From assembly GCF_003258355.1 (NCBI RefSeq), contig NZ_QKPO01000015.1:1-64000 (forward strand): DNA of 64,000 nucleotides. Reading direction: 5' to 3'. The position numbers were made by a program, and so were the translations under genes. Shown piece after piece: positions 27,227-38,628 of this stretch. The notes below the pieces were generated by a model that saw only the letters and a list, made by a program, of their open reading frames with translations, had not been told where the DNA came from and did not search any database. Position 1 is the first letter of the stretch. Every line of letters begins with the position of its first letter. This DNA comes from Confluentibacter sediminis. GTDB lineage: Bacteria; Bacteroidota; Bacteroidia; Flavobacteriales; Flavobacteriaceae.

Positions 27227-29831
27227 GTTGAACTTCCACTCGAATACAACACAAATAATAAGCAAACACATTATATATATTTTCTAAATCAGAGTTCGCC
27301 ACCTCTTTTACTTTTTGTGGCAAAACTTCGGAAAGGGATAGCAATTTTAAATTATTTATGTGAGCTATCATTTTATGCAAAATAGCTTCCCATTCACTTT
27401 CATCTTTAGTTTTAACAACCGAATCAATCCGTTTTAAATAGGTTTCAAATTCTTCTTCAAGAAGTTTCAATACTTTAATTATTCTATTGGAATTGTTGTC
27501 ATAATTGCTGTAAATATTCGAAAAATCGGGAAGCGTAAATTCATGACTTCCCAGTATTTTAAATACAGTATCTTTTAAATAATCAATATTAAATGGTTTT
27601 TGGAAATATATGGTGCTTATTGCAGACATAACTTCTGGTTCGGTAGCAGACACCATTAAAATGGGGCATATAATTTTTTTTATTTTAACTAAATCTGAAA
27701 GTTTTTGCGAGAGGTTTTCATTTTCAAGCATCATATCGCTAATAATAATATCAGGATTATCACTCATACTTTCCATGACCATGTTCCATTTGTTCAATTG
27801 AATTAAGCGAATATTTTCATCATCAAAAATGTATGATACCAATTCTAAAGTTGATAAATCATCTTCAATATGCAGTATCTTATATGACTTTTTGAGTTTA
27901 GGATACAGGCACGATTTATCAGCTATTTTAGTTTCGCTTTTTAAAGTGGGAATTACAGGAACTTTAACACAGAATTCTGAACCTTTTCCTTTTTCAGATA
28001 TTGCCATTAAAGTTCCGCCAAACAATATGGACAATTGTTTTACTATAGATAAACCTAGTCCGTAACTTCCATATCTTCCAGATAGATCTTCTTTTTCCCT
28101 AAAAAAACGATCGTTTATTTTATCTATATTTTCAGGAAGTATACCAATGCCTGTATCTGTTACTTTTATTTCCAATAAAGATGCGTCTTCATTAATTAAT
28201 TTTGCTGAAAGATTAATTGTACCTTCTTGAGTGTATTTAATAGCATTTACCACCAAGTTGATGACAATTTGCGACAGTCTTAAAGCGTCGGTTATAAAAT
28301 ACTGGTTCTTAAGTTCTTCATCAATATTCAAAGTAAATGCCAATCCTTTTTGAATAGCCTCGTATTGATATGTTGCATAAATATCTTTTAAAAGTTCTTC
28401 AATGTTAGTGGATTCCTGTGTAATATGCACCTTCCCTTCTACAAGTTTTTTGTGGTCTAAAACATCATAAACTAATCCAGCAAGGCTATTTGAGGCTCGT
28501 TCTAACGAATTTATAATAGGTAATTGTGCTTTTGTAGGGGCATTCTTATGCAATAATTTTGTAAGCCCTAAAATAGCATTAAGCGGTGTTCGCATTTCAT
28601 GACTCATGTTCTGTAAAAATTCGTCACGTTGATTCCTCGCTTCTTTTTCTTTTTTAAGTGATGTTTGTAAGGCATAGACCTGTGAGTCTATTTTCGCTCT
28701 CATTTTGCTGAAAGTTAGAGCTAAGGCACCTATCTCATCCTTTCTATGTATGGGAAGTTCCATATTACCATCAATTCCTTTATCATAATTACTTATTGCC
28801 TCTGTAATCTTGTTGATTTTTTTAGAAAAATACCTTACAAAAAACCATGATATTAAAATAGAAAACAAACACACCCAAAGCAATGTTTGCAAACTATCTC
28901 TGCGTACCAATAAAGCACTTGCCATTAGCGTATTATCTTCAATAGTAGAAATTAAATACAATTTTCTAACACCTTGAAAATAGGTTAATGGTTTAATATA
29001 ACTTAGTAAATCGCCTTTGGTTTTCTCATTTAATTGACTAAAACCATCATTTAAATGAGAGCTAGATTTTAAATTAAAATCATTAAAAAAATTAAAATTG
29101 GTTTTAGTTTGTACTCCAAATTGCTGAGTTTTTTGTGGTGAATATAAATATTGTCCTTTGTTATCTATTAGATATAATTTAAACTCATTGCCCGATATTT
29201 TATCCAATGTTTCAAACAGTTTTGTTAAATCAACATTAATAATAACTATACCAATTATTTTATTTTCAGTATTAAAAATGGGGCTTGCTGCTCTTAGTGT
29301 AGGTATGTAAGGCATGCTAATAACACCATATTCTTCATTCAAGTTTATTTCAGAAAAATAAAAGTCACCTTTGTTCATTCTTATAGCTTCCTTAAAATAC
29401 TCTTGACTGCCCTTTTCTTGAAGATTATTGGAAATAATAACTTCTTGATTTATTTTATCTAATCGAATAATTTCCTTGCCATTATTTTCAATCCCAATCA
29501 ATCGAATTTGAAAATAAGATGCTTTATTTTTAAGCGTTACTTTAAAAAGTTCATTAACATCATCGCTTGTTTTTTTAGTAGTTTCTGTAATGTAATTTTG
29601 GAGTGTTGGGCTGTTAGATATTACGGCAATATCGTTAGACACCTCATTCAATAAGGCGTAAAATGATTGTTCGGCCAATTCGGAAGTGTGCATAATACGC
29701 TCCTTAGAATAGGTTACAATAACCCTAGAGGCATTTTTAAAAACCAAATATCCCGAAAGCAGTATAGAAAATATAATTAACCCCGTAAAAAACAAAGCGA
29801 AACGGGTAACTATAGAATATCTAATCTTCAT
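27210..29831 (-). CDS. Hybrid sensor histidine kinase
   Basis: 873 residues. Membrane helix 1 (10-32), a large extracytoplasmic sensor domain of dCache type (about 40-305, with an SPQKTQQFGV loop), helix 2 (about 315-337), HAMP, then HisKA with His411 in QNMSHEMRTPLNAIL. HATPase_c has INLVVNAIKYT, DTGIGIL and YGLGLSIVKQL. A receiver with Asp699 (IISDMML) follows, and the last 110 residues look helical, possibly an Hpt domain around HKMIAHINNL. Signal unknown. The stop overlaps the LytTR regulator gene tail to tail by 17 bases. Confidence 0.93.
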   Translation of the reverse strand: MKIRYSIVTRFALFFTGLIIFSILLSGYLVFKNASRVIVTYSKERIMHTSELAEQSFYALLNEVSNDIAVISNSPTLQNYITETTKKTSDDVNELFKVTLKNKASYFQIRLIGIENNGKEIIRLDKINQEVIISNNLQEKGSQEYFKEAIRMNKGDFYFSEINLNEEYGVISMPYIPTLRAASPIFNTENKIIGIVIINVDLTKLFETLDKISGNEFKLYLIDNKGQYLYSPQKTQQFGVQTKTNFNFFNDFNLKSSSHLNDGFSQLNEKTKGDLLSYIKPLTYFQGVRKLYLISTIEDNTLMASALLVRRDSLQTLLWVCLFSILISWFFVRYFSKKINKITEAISNYDKGIDGNMELPIHRKDEIGALALTFSKMRAKIDSQVYALQTSLKKEKEARNQRDEFLQNMSHEMRTPLNAILGLTKLLHKNAPTKAQLPIINSLERASNSLAGLVYDVLDHKKLVEGKVHITQESTNIEELLKDIYATYQYEAIQKGLAFTLNIDEELKNQYFITDALRLSQIVINLVVNAIKYTQEGTINLSAKLINEDASLLEIKVTDTGIGILPENIDKINDRFFREKEDLSGRYGSYGLGLSIVKQLSILFGGTLMAISEKGKGSEFCVKVPVIPTLKSETKIADKSCLYPKLKKSYKILHIEDDLSTLELVSYIFDDENIRLIQLNKWNMVMESMSDNPDIIISDMMLENENLSQKLSDLVKIKKIICPILMVSATEPEVMSAISTIYFQKPFNIDYLKDTVFKILGSHEFTLPDFSNIYSNYDNNSNRIIKVLKLLEEEFETYLKRIDSVVKTKDESEWEAILHKMIAHINNLKLLSLSEVLPQKVKEVANSDLENIYNVFAYYLCCIRVEVQLNSKD

Positions 29832-29941
29832 CTAAATTGTATGACACATTTTAAAAATTCCGTTAAAGTAAAGATTTTTTAGGAAAACTTGTTAAGCAAG
29901 TAACTAATTGATTAACAAACATATCTTTTAGAATTTTTTAG

Positions 29942-29965
29942 GCGTTTTTTTTAATTAAAAAACGC
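29942..29965. repeat. 9-bp inverted repeat in divergent promoter region
   Basis: Arms GCGTTTTTT (29942-29950) and AAAAAACGC (29957-29965) around TTAATT, in the 195-base gap between the histidine kinase and meaB. It may be a regulator site or weak hairpin. A shorter dyad CTTG/CAAG lies about 55 bases to the left. Confidence 0.45.
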
Positions 29966-30026
29966 GGCATTCCCATGGCATTTTTTTACTTTATCAGTAT
30001 CTTTATATCTCCAATTTTTTCCCTGC

Positions 30027-31034
30027 ATGATACACTACAAACCCAAAAACAGACTAACCGCACAAGCCTATATTGATGGTGTTTTAAATGGCGATCGGGT
30101 TATTCTTTCTAGAGCTATTACCATTATAGAAAGCAATTTGGAAAGCGACAAACTCCTTGCAAAAGATATTATTCAGGCTATTTTGCCAGCCTCTGGTAAT
30201 TCCATACGTATTGGAATTACAGGTGTTCCTGGTGTGGGTAAAAGCACGTTTATTGAAGTTTTCGGAAAACACTTAATCAATCAAGGCAAAAAAGTGGCGA
30301 TTCTATCTATAGATCCTAGTAGCCAACGCTCGAAAGGCAGCATTTTGGGTGATAAAACTCGTATGGAAGCCTTAAGCAATTTAGAGAATGCTTATATACG
30401 TCCGTCAGCTTCTGGTGATACGCTCGGCGGTGTTGCTAACAAAACAGCTGAAAGCATGTTGCTTTGTGAGGCTGCTGGCTACGATGTTGTTCTAATTGAA
30501 ACCGTTGGTGTGGGACAATCGGAAACCGCGGTTCATGGCATGACCGATTTTTTCCTCCTTTTAATGTTGGCAGGGGCAGGCGATGAGCTGCAAGGCATAA
30601 AAAAAGGCATCATGGAAATGGCAGATATGGTAGTCATTAATAAAGCCGATGGCGATAATATTAAAAAAAGTGAGATGGCGCGTTTACAATACCAAAATGC
30701 ATTGCATATTTTTCCGCAATCGGAATCTGGCTGGATGCCTGTTGTCACAAAAGCATCTTCAACAAAAAATATAGGGATTGATACGGTTTGGGAAGAGATT
30801 ACAAAATACAGAACATTGGTTAACGAAAATGGGTATTTCGATAAAAATAGAAATCACCAAAAAATACGCTGGATGTACGACAATATCAATGAGGAACTTA
30901 AAGCTATGTTTTATGGCTCAAAAGATATTGCAAATAGGCTTTCAATTTTAGAAAAAGATATTATATCTTCTGAAATGTCTCCAGTAAAAGCAGCACAACT
31001 TATTATTGAAAAATTTAAAGCATCTTTTCAATAG
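30027..31034 (+). CDS. meaB: Methylmalonyl-CoA mutase-associated GTPase MeaB
   Basis: 335 residues. A G3E-type GTPase with Walker A GVPGVGKST, IDPSSQRSKGSILGDKTRM, VLIETVGVGQSE and the base motif NKAD. MeaB loads adenosylcobalamin on and protects methylmalonyl-CoA mutase. The mutase subunits lie downstream and convergent at 31905-35863, so chaperone and client are neighbours but not in one transcript. The acyl-ACP thioesterase follows 35 bases later. Confidence 0.95.
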   Translation: MIHYKPKNRLTAQAYIDGVLNGDRVILSRAITIIESNLESDKLLAKDIIQAILPASGNSIRIGITGVPGVGKSTFIEVFGKHLINQGKKVAILSIDPSSQRSKGSILGDKTRMEALSNLENAYIRPSASGDTLGGVANKTAESMLLCEAAGYDVVLIETVGVGQSETAVHGMTDFFLLLMLAGAGDELQGIKKGIMEMADMVVINKADGDNIKKSEMARLQYQNALHIFPQSESGWMPVVTKASSTKNIGIDTVWEEITKYRTLVNENGYFDKNRNHQKIRWMYDNINEELKAMFYGSKDIANRLSILEKDIISSEMSPVKAAQLIIEKFKASFQ

Positions 31035-31069
31035 GAAATCGTTTTTAAACTTTTTTAATTCTCTATGAA

Positions 31070-31822
31070 ATGACGTTTGAAAATTATTTCGACAAACAAT
31101 TTGAGCTAAGATATTTTGAAATGAATAAGTTGGGATTGGCAACGCCCACCATCATTTTAGCATTATTGGAAGAAACTGCCGCAGATCATTGCTACTCCAT
31201 AAACCACAGTTTATTCGATCTTAATAAAAAAAATGTTGGTTGGGTATTGGTTTCCGGTATTTTGCAAATGGCTCGCTACCCAAATTACAAAGAAAAAATC
31301 ACGATTAGAACTTGGTTATCCAGCTACTCTTCCATTAAAGGATATCGAGAGAATATCATTTTTGATGTACAGCAAAATATTATTGGCCGTGCCAAAGGCC
31401 TATGGGTTTTCTTTGATATTGAAAACAGGAAACCAACACCCATTTTTAATGATATTAAAGAAAAATGGTCTTACTATAATGAAGAATCCATTGTTAAAAA
31501 CATCAAGAAAAAAATAGACGCTATGGAGGTTGCAACCCATATAAAAAAATTTAAAGTCAATAGATTTGATACCGACATGAACAAACATGTGAACAATATC
31601 AGGTATTTACAATGGGTGATTGAATCCATTCCAGAGGATATTGTAGATAATCATTTTTTACATGTGATAGACGGAAGATTTATTGCAGAAGCCCAATATG
31701 GTGATAGGGTTTTATCTTTAACAAATGATGATGCAGATGATAATTCTTTTATACATACCATAAAAATTATTGGAAGTAATAAAGTGTGTGCTACTGCCAA
31801 AACACTTTGGAAAAAAAATTAA
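31070..31822 (+). CDS. Acyl-ACP thioesterase
   Basis: 250 residues forming two hot-dog domains. The catalytic region DTDMNKHVNNIRYLQWVIESIP matches the N-x-H plus downstream pattern of the FatA/FatB family. WVLVSGILQMARYPNYKEKITIRTWLS fits the first domain. It would release free fatty acids from acyl carrier protein. An ATG at 31065 is closed at once by a stop; 31070 is the correct start. Confidence 0.9.
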   Translation: MTFENYFDKQFELRYFEMNKLGLATPTIILALLEETAADHCYSINHSLFDLNKKNVGWVLVSGILQMARYPNYKEKITIRTWLSSYSSIKGYRENIIFDVQQNIIGRAKGLWVFFDIENRKPTPIFNDIKEKWSYYNEESIVKNIKKKIDAMEVATHIKKFKVNRFDTDMNKHVNNIRYLQWVIESIPEDIVDNHFLHVIDGRFIAEAQYGDRVLSLTNDDADDNSFIHTIKIIGSNKVCATAKTLWKKN

Positions 31823-31845
31823 AAAAACACTAATTGATTAAAATA

Positions 31846-31884
31846 GAAACCCCACTTGTACCATGATAGGTCAAGCGGGGTTTC
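31846..31884. terminator. Bidirectional hairpin between thioesterase and mutase
   Basis: GAAACCCC (31846-31853) pairs with GGGGTTTC (31877-31884), with CTTG and CAAG extending the stem past one mismatch. A-rich sequence on one side reads as T-rich for the minus-strand mutase transcript. It lies in the convergent gap and probably ends both. Confidence 0.7.
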
Positions 31885-31904
31885 GCAAGTTGAACGTTAA
31901 GTTA

Positions 31905-34037
31905 TTAATCTTGTTCTAAATATTTTTCCATAATGGAAATAGCTGCTTTTGAAATTACAGTTCCAGGACCAAAAATGGCAGCTACTTTGCGTTCCAATAA
32001 ATAATTATAATCTTGTTCTGGTATCACACCGCCAGCAAACACCATAATATCTGGTCTTCCTAATTTTTCTAATTCACCTATTAATTGTGGAATCAATGTT
32101 TTATGTCCAGCAGCCAAACTAGAAGCTCCTACAAAATGCACATCATTTTCAATGGCTTGTTTGGCAACTTCTTCAGGTGTTTGAAATAAAGGCCCCATAT
32201 CGACATCAAAACCCAAATCGGCAAAACTGGAAGCCACGACTTTCGCTCCTCTATCGTGTCCGTCTTGTCCCATTTTTGCAATCATAACCCTAGGACGACG
32301 TCCTTCAATTTCTGCAAATTTATCAGCCATTTGCTGTGCTTTTGCAAACATATCATCGGTTTTTACTTCTTTACTATACACGCCACTTATTAATTTAGTA
32401 TCTGCTTTATGACGACCAAAATGAACTTCTAAAGCATCGGATATTTCTCCTAAAGTTGCAAAATTCTCAGCAGCTTCAACAGCCAATTCCAATAAATTAC
32501 CTTTTCCTGTTTCTGCACAATCTGTTAATGCTTTCAAATTGGCGGTTACGACATCTTGGTTTCTATTCGCTCTTAATTTTTTTAAACGCTCTATTTGAGA
32601 CAATCTTACTGTAGAATTATCAACTTCTAAAATTTCGATATTCGATTTTTCATTAGTTCTAAATTTATTAACTCCTACTAAAATATCCTGTCCAGAATCC
32701 AATCGTGCTTGTTTACGTGCCGAAGCTTCTTCAATTCTCATTTTAGGAACCCCTGTTTCAATAGCTTTTGCCATGCCACCAAGTTCTTCAACTTCTTGAA
32801 TTAATGCCCAAGCTTTTTTAGCTATTTCCTGAGTTAGGTATTCAACGTAATAAGAACCTGCCCAAGGATCAACCGATTTGGTTATTTGGGTTTCTTCCTG
32901 AATATATATTTGTGTATTACGTGCAATTCTAGCCGAAAAATCTGTTGGTAAAGCAATAGCTTCATCTAACGCATTGGTATGTAACGATTGTGTACCGCCC
33001 AAACCAGCTGCCATGGCTTCTATACATGTTCTAGCTACATTATTGAAAGGATCTTGCTCACTTAAACTCCAACCAGACGTTTGACTATGCGTACGCAAAG
33101 CCATCGATTTTGGGTTTTGGGGATTGAACTGTTTAATGATTTTTGCCCAAAGCATACGTGCTGCACGCATTTTGGCAATCTCCATAAAATGGTTCATCCC
33201 AACTGCCCAGAAAAATGACAGTCTGGGTGCAAACTCATCTATTTTTAAACCAGAATCCAATCCTCTTCTAATATATTCCATACCGTCGGCTAAGGTATAT
33301 GCCAACTCAATATCTGCAGTCGCACCAGCTTCTTGCATGTGGTAACCACTAATAGAAATGGAGTTAAACTTAGGCATGTACTTGGTGGTATATTCAAAAA
33401 TATCACCAATAATTTTCATGGATGGCAATGGTGGATAGATATAGGTATTACGCACCATAAATTCCTTTAAAATATCATTTTGAATGGTGCCACTTAAATG
33501 ATCCAGTGCCACACCTTGCTTTTTGGCTGCAGCAATGTAAAATGCCATAATTGGCAATACAGCTCCATTCATAGTCATGGAAACAGACATTTTATCTAAC
33601 GGAATTTGGTCGAATAAAATCTCCATATCTAAAATAGAATCGATAGCCACTCCAGCTTTTCCAACATCTCCCGTAACACGTGGATGGTCGGAATCATAGC
33701 CTCTGTGTGTTGCTAAATCGAATGCTACAGACAATCCTTTTTGTCCAGCCGCTAAGTTTCTTCTATAAAATGCATTAGATTCTTCAGCAGTTGAAAACCC
33801 AGCATATTGTCTAATGGTCCATGGTCGGGTAACATACATCGTGCTGTAAGGACCTCTTGTAAATGGCGGTAATCCTGCGACAAAATCTAAATGTTCAGCA
33901 TCTTTAATATCTTCTTTTGAAAAATGTTTCTTTACAGGAATACCCTCGGGAGTATTCCAAATATCTTGGGTATCTGAAAATGTTGACTGCGTTTTTACAG
34001 CAGTATTTAATTTTAGATCTGAAAAATCACGTCTCAT
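31905..34037 (-). CDS. mutB: Methylmalonyl-CoA mutase large subunit
   Basis: 710 residues, the usual length for the catalytic subunit. The barrel starts [13 protein letters not shown] and contains [52 protein letters not shown]. The C-terminal cobalamin domain has the motif DGHDRG, then SSLAAGH and FAGGVIP. It interconverts succinyl-CoA and (R)-methylmalonyl-CoA with adenosylcobalamin. Its start overlaps the small-subunit stop as ATGA. It is last in the Na+-decarboxylase operon. Confidence 0.97.
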   Translation of the reverse strand: MRRDFSDLKLNTAVKTQSTFSDTQDIWNTPEGIPVKKHFSKEDIKDAEHLDFVAGLPPFTRGPYSTMYVTRPWTIRQYAGFSTAEESNAFYRRNLAAGQKGLSVAFDLATHRGYDSDHPRVTGDVGKAGVAIDSILDMEILFDQIPLDKMSVSMTMNGAVLPIMAFYIAAAKKQGVALDHLSGTIQNDILKEFMVRNTYIYPPLPSMKIIGDIFEYTTKYMPKFNSISISGYHMQEAGATADIELAYTLADGMEYIRRGLDSGLKIDEFAPRLSFFWAVGMNHFMEIAKMRAARMLWAKIIKQFNPQNPKSMALRTHSQTSGWSLSEQDPFNNVARTCIEAMAAGLGGTQSLHTNALDEAIALPTDFSARIARNTQIYIQEETQITKSVDPWAGSYYVEYLTQEIAKKAWALIQEVEELGGMAKAIETGVPKMRIEEASARKQARLDSGQDILVGVNKFRTNEKSNIEILEVDNSTVRLSQIERLKKLRANRNQDVVTANLKALTDCAETGKGNLLELAVEAAENFATLGEISDALEVHFGRHKADTKLISGVYSKEVKTDDMFAKAQQMADKFAEIEGRRPRVMIAKMGQDGHDRGAKVVASSFADLGFDVDMGPLFQTPEEVAKQAIENDVHFVGASSLAAGHKTLIPQLIGELEKLGRPDIMVFAGGVIPEQDYNYLLERKVAAIFGPGTVISKAAISIMEKYLEQD

Positions 34038-35863
34038 AATTGTAATGATTTAATGTTTTTTTGAACTTTTTTCTGAACACCTGAAATGGTTTGTATCACA
34101 TCCGATTTTAAATGAATACATCCATCTAAACCAGCAGCCGTTAACGAGTTCATAATATCTACGGGATTCCCTGCTAATAAAAGTACTTTATCTGTATTAA
34201 TATCCCTAAAAATTTCAACAAATAATAAGGCACTTTCGCTATAATCTGGATCTGAACTACAAATGACAACTACATCGGATTCTGATTTTGCGCTGCTCTC
34301 TGCTGCTTGCTTTGAACTATCATGACTTTTTTCTTGCCACACTTCAAATCCTGAAACACCCATAAAATCATAAGAAAAAGCGGCTCTGGCTTTACGCATG
34401 GTTAAATTTCCAAAACTTACCAATTCTACGATAGGACGTTTACCAGATGTGTCAACAATTTGTTCCGTTACTTTTCTCACAGCTTCAATTTCCAGCGATG
34501 CCCTCCTTGGCGTTAATAATTTTGAATCTGATGTTGCTCCAGCCGAAAGCACTTGTGATGGTACCGTTTCCATGAGGTTAGGATATTTATTTACCCCAAC
34601 CATTGGCAAGCGTCTTTGACTTATTAATTTTATTTTTTCTTGGCGTATTTCTGCAATCTGTTCTTGAATCCATTCCATTTTAAAAGCCTTATAAAAACCT
34701 CCTTGTGCCTCAATAGCCTTAAAAAGCTCTAAGGCTTTCTCTGCTATTTGGGTGCTTACTTCTTCTATGTAATACGAGCCATCTACAGGATTAGAAACTT
34801 TTCCGAAATAAGATTCTTCTTTTAAAATGGTTGTGATATTACCCGCTATTCTGGTTGAAAAATCGGAAGGATTATTAAATTCTTTATCATAAGCATCAAT
34901 TAAAACACCATCTACATTACCTAAAATGGCAGACATCGCTTCGGTAGTTGCACGCAATAAATTTGTATGCGCATCGGTTACCGACTTACTCCAAATACAC
35001 GTTTTTGCAGTGAGGGTATAATCAAAATCTGAGACATCATATGTTTTTGCTATACTGTGCAACAAACTGTTAAAGGCTCTAAACTTGCCAATTTCAATAA
35101 AGTATTCTGATCCAATAGCTAATTGTATGTGAAGATTATTAAAAACACTTTCAACATCAATACCAATATAAAAACATTGCTCAATGACGTAAATTAAGGA
35201 ATTTAAAGTATAAGCAACTTCTTGAACCTGGTTGGAACCCGAATCTAAATACGGTGTACCAGAAATGGTGATGGCTTTAAAATTTGGATAGTCACTTGAT
35301 AAATTTACAATATGCTTTAATGTTTCAAACTGAAGTATATTATGATGCCCCGTTGTAACATAATTAGATATTATTCCTAAATCGAAATAACCTCTCAAGT
35401 TTTTATTATTGTTTAAATTCTGTTCTGAAAAATCAAAAAAATCTTTTATAAAGCCAATAGCACCTTCGTTTAGAACGAAAGATACCGCAATCTCATTAAT
35501 GTTGATATTCTTTAAAAGTTTGGTAACAGACACCTGTTCTTTCAAACTAAAAAGAAGTCCTGTAGCCCCTTCATCTATAGCTTTTATGGCCAATGCATTA
35601 CCGCTTTCGGCAGAAGCAACTTTAATCTCTCTATAATTGATTACATTTTGGGCGTTTTCACCAGTATTTGCTAGAAAATCCAGTTTATCTTCAGCACTAT
35701 AAAAAGGTTGAACATCTATTCCATTCAAGTTTTTCCAAACTAATTTTCTATTGAAATCCTCTCCTTTTAAATCTATAGTCACTTTATCAACCCATTCCTG
35801 TTTGGTAACAGGCTTAAAATCGGAAAAAAGTATATTCTTATTAGTTTTCATAACCATGTCCAT
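34034..35863 (-). CDS. mutA: Methylmalonyl-CoA mutase small subunit
   Basis: 609 residues. It is homologous along its length to the large subunit ([32 protein letters not shown]) but lacks the DxHxxG cobalamin motif, as expected for the non-catalytic MutA. Three ATGs lie within 13 bases, so the exact start is uncertain by four residues. It is 24 bases downstream of the CoA-transferase gene. Confidence 0.94.
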   Translation of the reverse strand: MDMVMKTNKNILFSDFKPVTKQEWVDKVTIDLKGEDFNRKLVWKNLNGIDVQPFYSAEDKLDFLANTGENAQNVINYREIKVASAESGNALAIKAIDEGATGLLFSLKEQVSVTKLLKNININEIAVSFVLNEGAIGFIKDFFDFSEQNLNNNKNLRGYFDLGIISNYVTTGHHNILQFETLKHIVNLSSDYPNFKAITISGTPYLDSGSNQVQEVAYTLNSLIYVIEQCFYIGIDVESVFNNLHIQLAIGSEYFIEIGKFRAFNSLLHSIAKTYDVSDFDYTLTAKTCIWSKSVTDAHTNLLRATTEAMSAILGNVDGVLIDAYDKEFNNPSDFSTRIAGNITTILKEESYFGKVSNPVDGSYYIEEVSTQIAEKALELFKAIEAQGGFYKAFKMEWIQEQIAEIRQEKIKLISQRRLPMVGVNKYPNLMETVPSQVLSAGATSDSKLLTPRRASLEIEAVRKVTEQIVDTSGKRPIVELVSFGNLTMRKARAAFSYDFMGVSGFEVWQEKSHDSSKQAAESSAKSESDVVVICSSDPDYSESALLFVEIFRDINTDKVLLLAGNPVDIMNSLTAAGLDGCIHLKSDVIQTISGVQKKVQKNIKSLQL

Positions 35864-35887
35864 GTATATTAAGTTATTTCAATATTT

Positions 35888-37177
35888 TTAAACTTTAACA
35901 CTACTTCCAAATCTTTCAAAAATGGCCTTATCCAATGCTTCCCTATGATCTGGATGCGCAATATCCCTAAGCGATTCTGCACGCTGTTTTAAGCTTCTAC
36001 CAAATAATTCGGCTACACCATATTCTGTTACAACAAATCGGGCATGCGCACGTGTTGTAACCACACCAGCACCTTGTTTTAACATAGGCACAATTTTAGA
36101 GACACCTTTTAATGTTGTAGAGTTTACTGCAATGATAGGTTTACCTCCTTCTGATAAAGCGGCACCACGCATAAAATCCATTTGACCTCCTACTCCAGAA
36201 AACATTTTAGTACCAATAGAATCTGCACAAACTTGTCCGGTAATATCAATTTCAATAGCTGAATTGATAGCTGTTACTTTTGGGTTTTGACGAATAACAG
36301 ATGTATCGTTCACATAGCCAATATCTAACATTTCTATTTCGGCATTGTCATCCATAAAGTCATATAGTCTTCTGGTTCCCATAGCAAAACCTGACACTAT
36401 TTTATATGGATTTACTTTTTTCTTAGACCCATTTACAATACCTTTTTCCACTAAATCTACAATGCCTTCTGAAAACATTTCGGTATGAACACCTAAATTT
36501 TTATGATTCATTAAATAAGACAGAACCGCATTAGGAATACCACCAATACCCATTTGTAATGTGGCACCATCTTCAATAATGCTTGCAATATTTTTGCCAA
36601 TGGCTTTTTCTTCTTCAGAAGGCGCTACCAATTTCATTTCATAAATATCTTCATCAACCTCCACACAAGCAGCAAAAGTGTTAATATGTACAATAGCATC
36701 TCCAAAAGTTCGTGGCATTTTAGGGTTGATTTGAGCTATCACTTTTTTACCTCGTTCGATGCCAGATATGACGATATCTACAGAAACCCCTAAAGAACAA
36801 AAACCATGTTTATCTGGAGGGGATACATTCACTAAAACGACATCTAAAGGCATATAACCTTGACGGAACAAACTGGGAATATCACTCAAAAAAATGGGGA
36901 TATAATCAGCAGTATCACCAATCATTTTTCTAATATTTCCACCTATAAAAAAGGCATTTGTATAAAAACTTTCTCTTAAGTTTGGTGCTGTATAACCACA
37001 TTCACCTTCGGTGTGTAAGTGCACTATGTTAACGCCTTTTAATTCTGAAGCTCTAGCTACCATAGCTCTAATAAGCGTTTGTGGTGTTGCAGCCCCTCCT
37101 TGAATTAACACTCTATCTCCTGATTTTATTAACCTTACAGCTTCATCGGCTGTCATTTTATTTGGTAAATCCATCAT
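35888..37177 (-). CDS. Acetyl-CoA hydrolase/transferase family CoA-transferase
   Basis: 429 residues. GIGGIPNAVLSYL, then HTEMFSEGIVDL with the candidate thioester-forming Glu, and EYGVAELFGRSLKQRAESLRDIAHPDHREAL at the C-terminus all match the 4-hydroxybutyrate/succinate/propionate CoA-transferase family. Placed between the decarboxylase beta subunit and the mutase, the most reasonable reaction is CoA exchange between succinate and propionyl-CoA or acetyl-CoA. That closes the pathway. The acid pair is inferred, not seen. Confidence 0.88.
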   Translation of the reverse strand: MMDLPNKMTADEAVRLIKSGDRVLIQGGAATPQTLIRAMVARASELKGVNIVHLHTEGECGYTAPNLRESFYTNAFFIGGNIRKMIGDTADYIPIFLSDIPSLFRQGYMPLDVVLVNVSPPDKHGFCSLGVSVDIVISGIERGKKVIAQINPKMPRTFGDAIVHINTFAACVEVDEDIYEMKLVAPSEEEKAIGKNIASIIEDGATLQMGIGGIPNAVLSYLMNHKNLGVHTEMFSEGIVDLVEKGIVNGSKKKVNPYKIVSGFAMGTRRLYDFMDDNAEIEMLDIGYVNDTSVIRQNPKVTAINSAIEIDITGQVCADSIGTKMFSGVGGQMDFMRGAALSEGGKPIIAVNSTTLKGVSKIVPMLKQGAGVVTTRAHARFVVTEYGVAELFGRSLKQRAESLRDIAHPDHREALDKAIFERFGSSVKV

Positions 37178-37221
37178 CTTATGTTTTTAAATTTATTTTC
37201 CTTTTCTATCAAAAATTTAAA

Positions 37222-38559
37222 CTACCCTAAAAAGCTTAAAATAATACCTGCCGCAATAGCAGACCCTATAACCCCTGCAACATTTGGTGCCATAGCATGC
37301 ATTAATAAATAATTGTGGGGATCTGCTTTTAACCCTTCGGCATGCACCACCCTAGCACTATCCGGAACCGCAGAAACACCTGCAGCACCAATCAGTGGAT
37401 TTATTTTATCGTCGCCTTTAAGAAATAAATTCATGAATTTTGCAAAAAGCAATCCGCCCGCAGTTGCTATAACAAATGATATAGCTCCTAATCCAAATAT
37501 CATCATGGAATCTTTGGTGATAAAAATATCTGCTTGTGTGGAAGCTCCAACAGTAACCCCTAAAAGAATCGTGATGATATCAATTAATTTAGTTCGAGCA
37601 GTTTCAGCAAGTCGTTCAGTTCTTCCAGATTCTTTTAATAGATTCCCAAAAAACAACATACCCAATAAAGGCAACGCACTTGGTGAAATAAACGTTGTTA
37701 ACAATAAAGCTACTATTGGAAAGATCATTTTTTCTTTTTGTGAAACGGCTCTTGGAGGTTTCATCCTAATTAACCGCTCTTTTTTTGAAATTAACAATTT
37801 CATTACGGGCGGCTGAATAACAGGCACCAAAGCCATATAAGAATAAGCAGCAATCGCGATAGGTCCAATTAAATTTTTAACCGTAGTTCCGTCTGCCAAA
37901 ACATTAATACCATTGGCCAATTTTGATGATAGGAAGATGGCTGTTGGCCCATCGGCACCACCAATAATACCAATAGCTCCTGCTTCTGGAAGATTAAATC
38001 CTAAATAAAGTGCCCCTAAAAATGTTGCGAATACCCCAATTTGTGCCGCAGCACCTAAAAGCATTAATTTAGGATTTGCTATAAGGGATGAAAAATCGGT
38101 CATGGCTCCTATCCCTAAAAATATTAGTGGTGGATAAATTCCCTTTACCACCCCGAAATAAAGGTAATTCAATACAGACCCTGTTTCATAGATACCTGTT
38201 TGATTCCCTGGCACAAAGGGTATATTACCTATAATAACACCTATTCCTATGGGAATTAATAAGAGAGGTTCGTAATCAAATTTAATACCTAGATATATAA
38301 AAATAATACCTACTAAAATCATAATTAAGTTTCCAGATTGAGCATTGGCAAAACCTGTAAACTCATAAAAATGCTTTATACCATCAAAAGCTTCAGAAAC
38401 AAAACTTTCATCAACGCTGGTTTCTGTTTTAGAAACTGTAGTAGATGTCGTTGTATTTGTGGAATTTGCACTAAATCCTAATACTGGTTTTATAAAAATT
38501 AGCAGTGATAGAATTCCAAATATTAATATTACTTTTTTCATTGTCTTCTGTTTAATCAT
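37222..38559 (-). CDS. mmdB: Na+-translocating decarboxylase beta subunit
   Basis: 445 residues of the OadB/MmdB family. A signal-like N-terminus (1-30) and an acidic, Thr/Ser-rich segment precede about ten helices. GIIGGADGPTAIFLSSKLA carries the key Asp, and NPLIGAAGVSAVPDSARV is the second conserved Na+ channel motif. It drives Na+ export from decarboxylation of the carboxybiotin carrier. Residues 1-75 are longer than in the classical subunit. An alternative ATG at 38541 would shorten it by six residues. Confidence 0.95.
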   Translation of the reverse strand: MIKQKTMKKVILIFGILSLLIFIKPVLGFSANSTNTTTSTTVSKTETSVDESFVSEAFDGIKHFYEFTGFANAQSGNLIMILVGIIFIYLGIKFDYEPLLLIPIGIGVIIGNIPFVPGNQTGIYETGSVLNYLYFGVVKGIYPPLIFLGIGAMTDFSSLIANPKLMLLGAAAQIGVFATFLGALYLGFNLPEAGAIGIIGGADGPTAIFLSSKLANGINVLADGTTVKNLIGPIAIAAYSYMALVPVIQPPVMKLLISKKERLIRMKPPRAVSQKEKMIFPIVALLLTTFISPSALPLLGMLFFGNLLKESGRTERLAETARTKLIDIITILLGVTVGASTQADIFITKDSMMIFGLGAISFVIATAGGLLFAKFMNLFLKGDDKINPLIGAAGVSAVPDSARVVHAEGLKADPHNYLLMHAMAPNVAGVIGSAIAAGIILSFLG

Positions 38560-38628
38560 TTCAAACTATAAAATGAATCACCAATCATTTAAAATGATTC
38601 TATTTTTTTGAATGATGTTTTTCTAATT

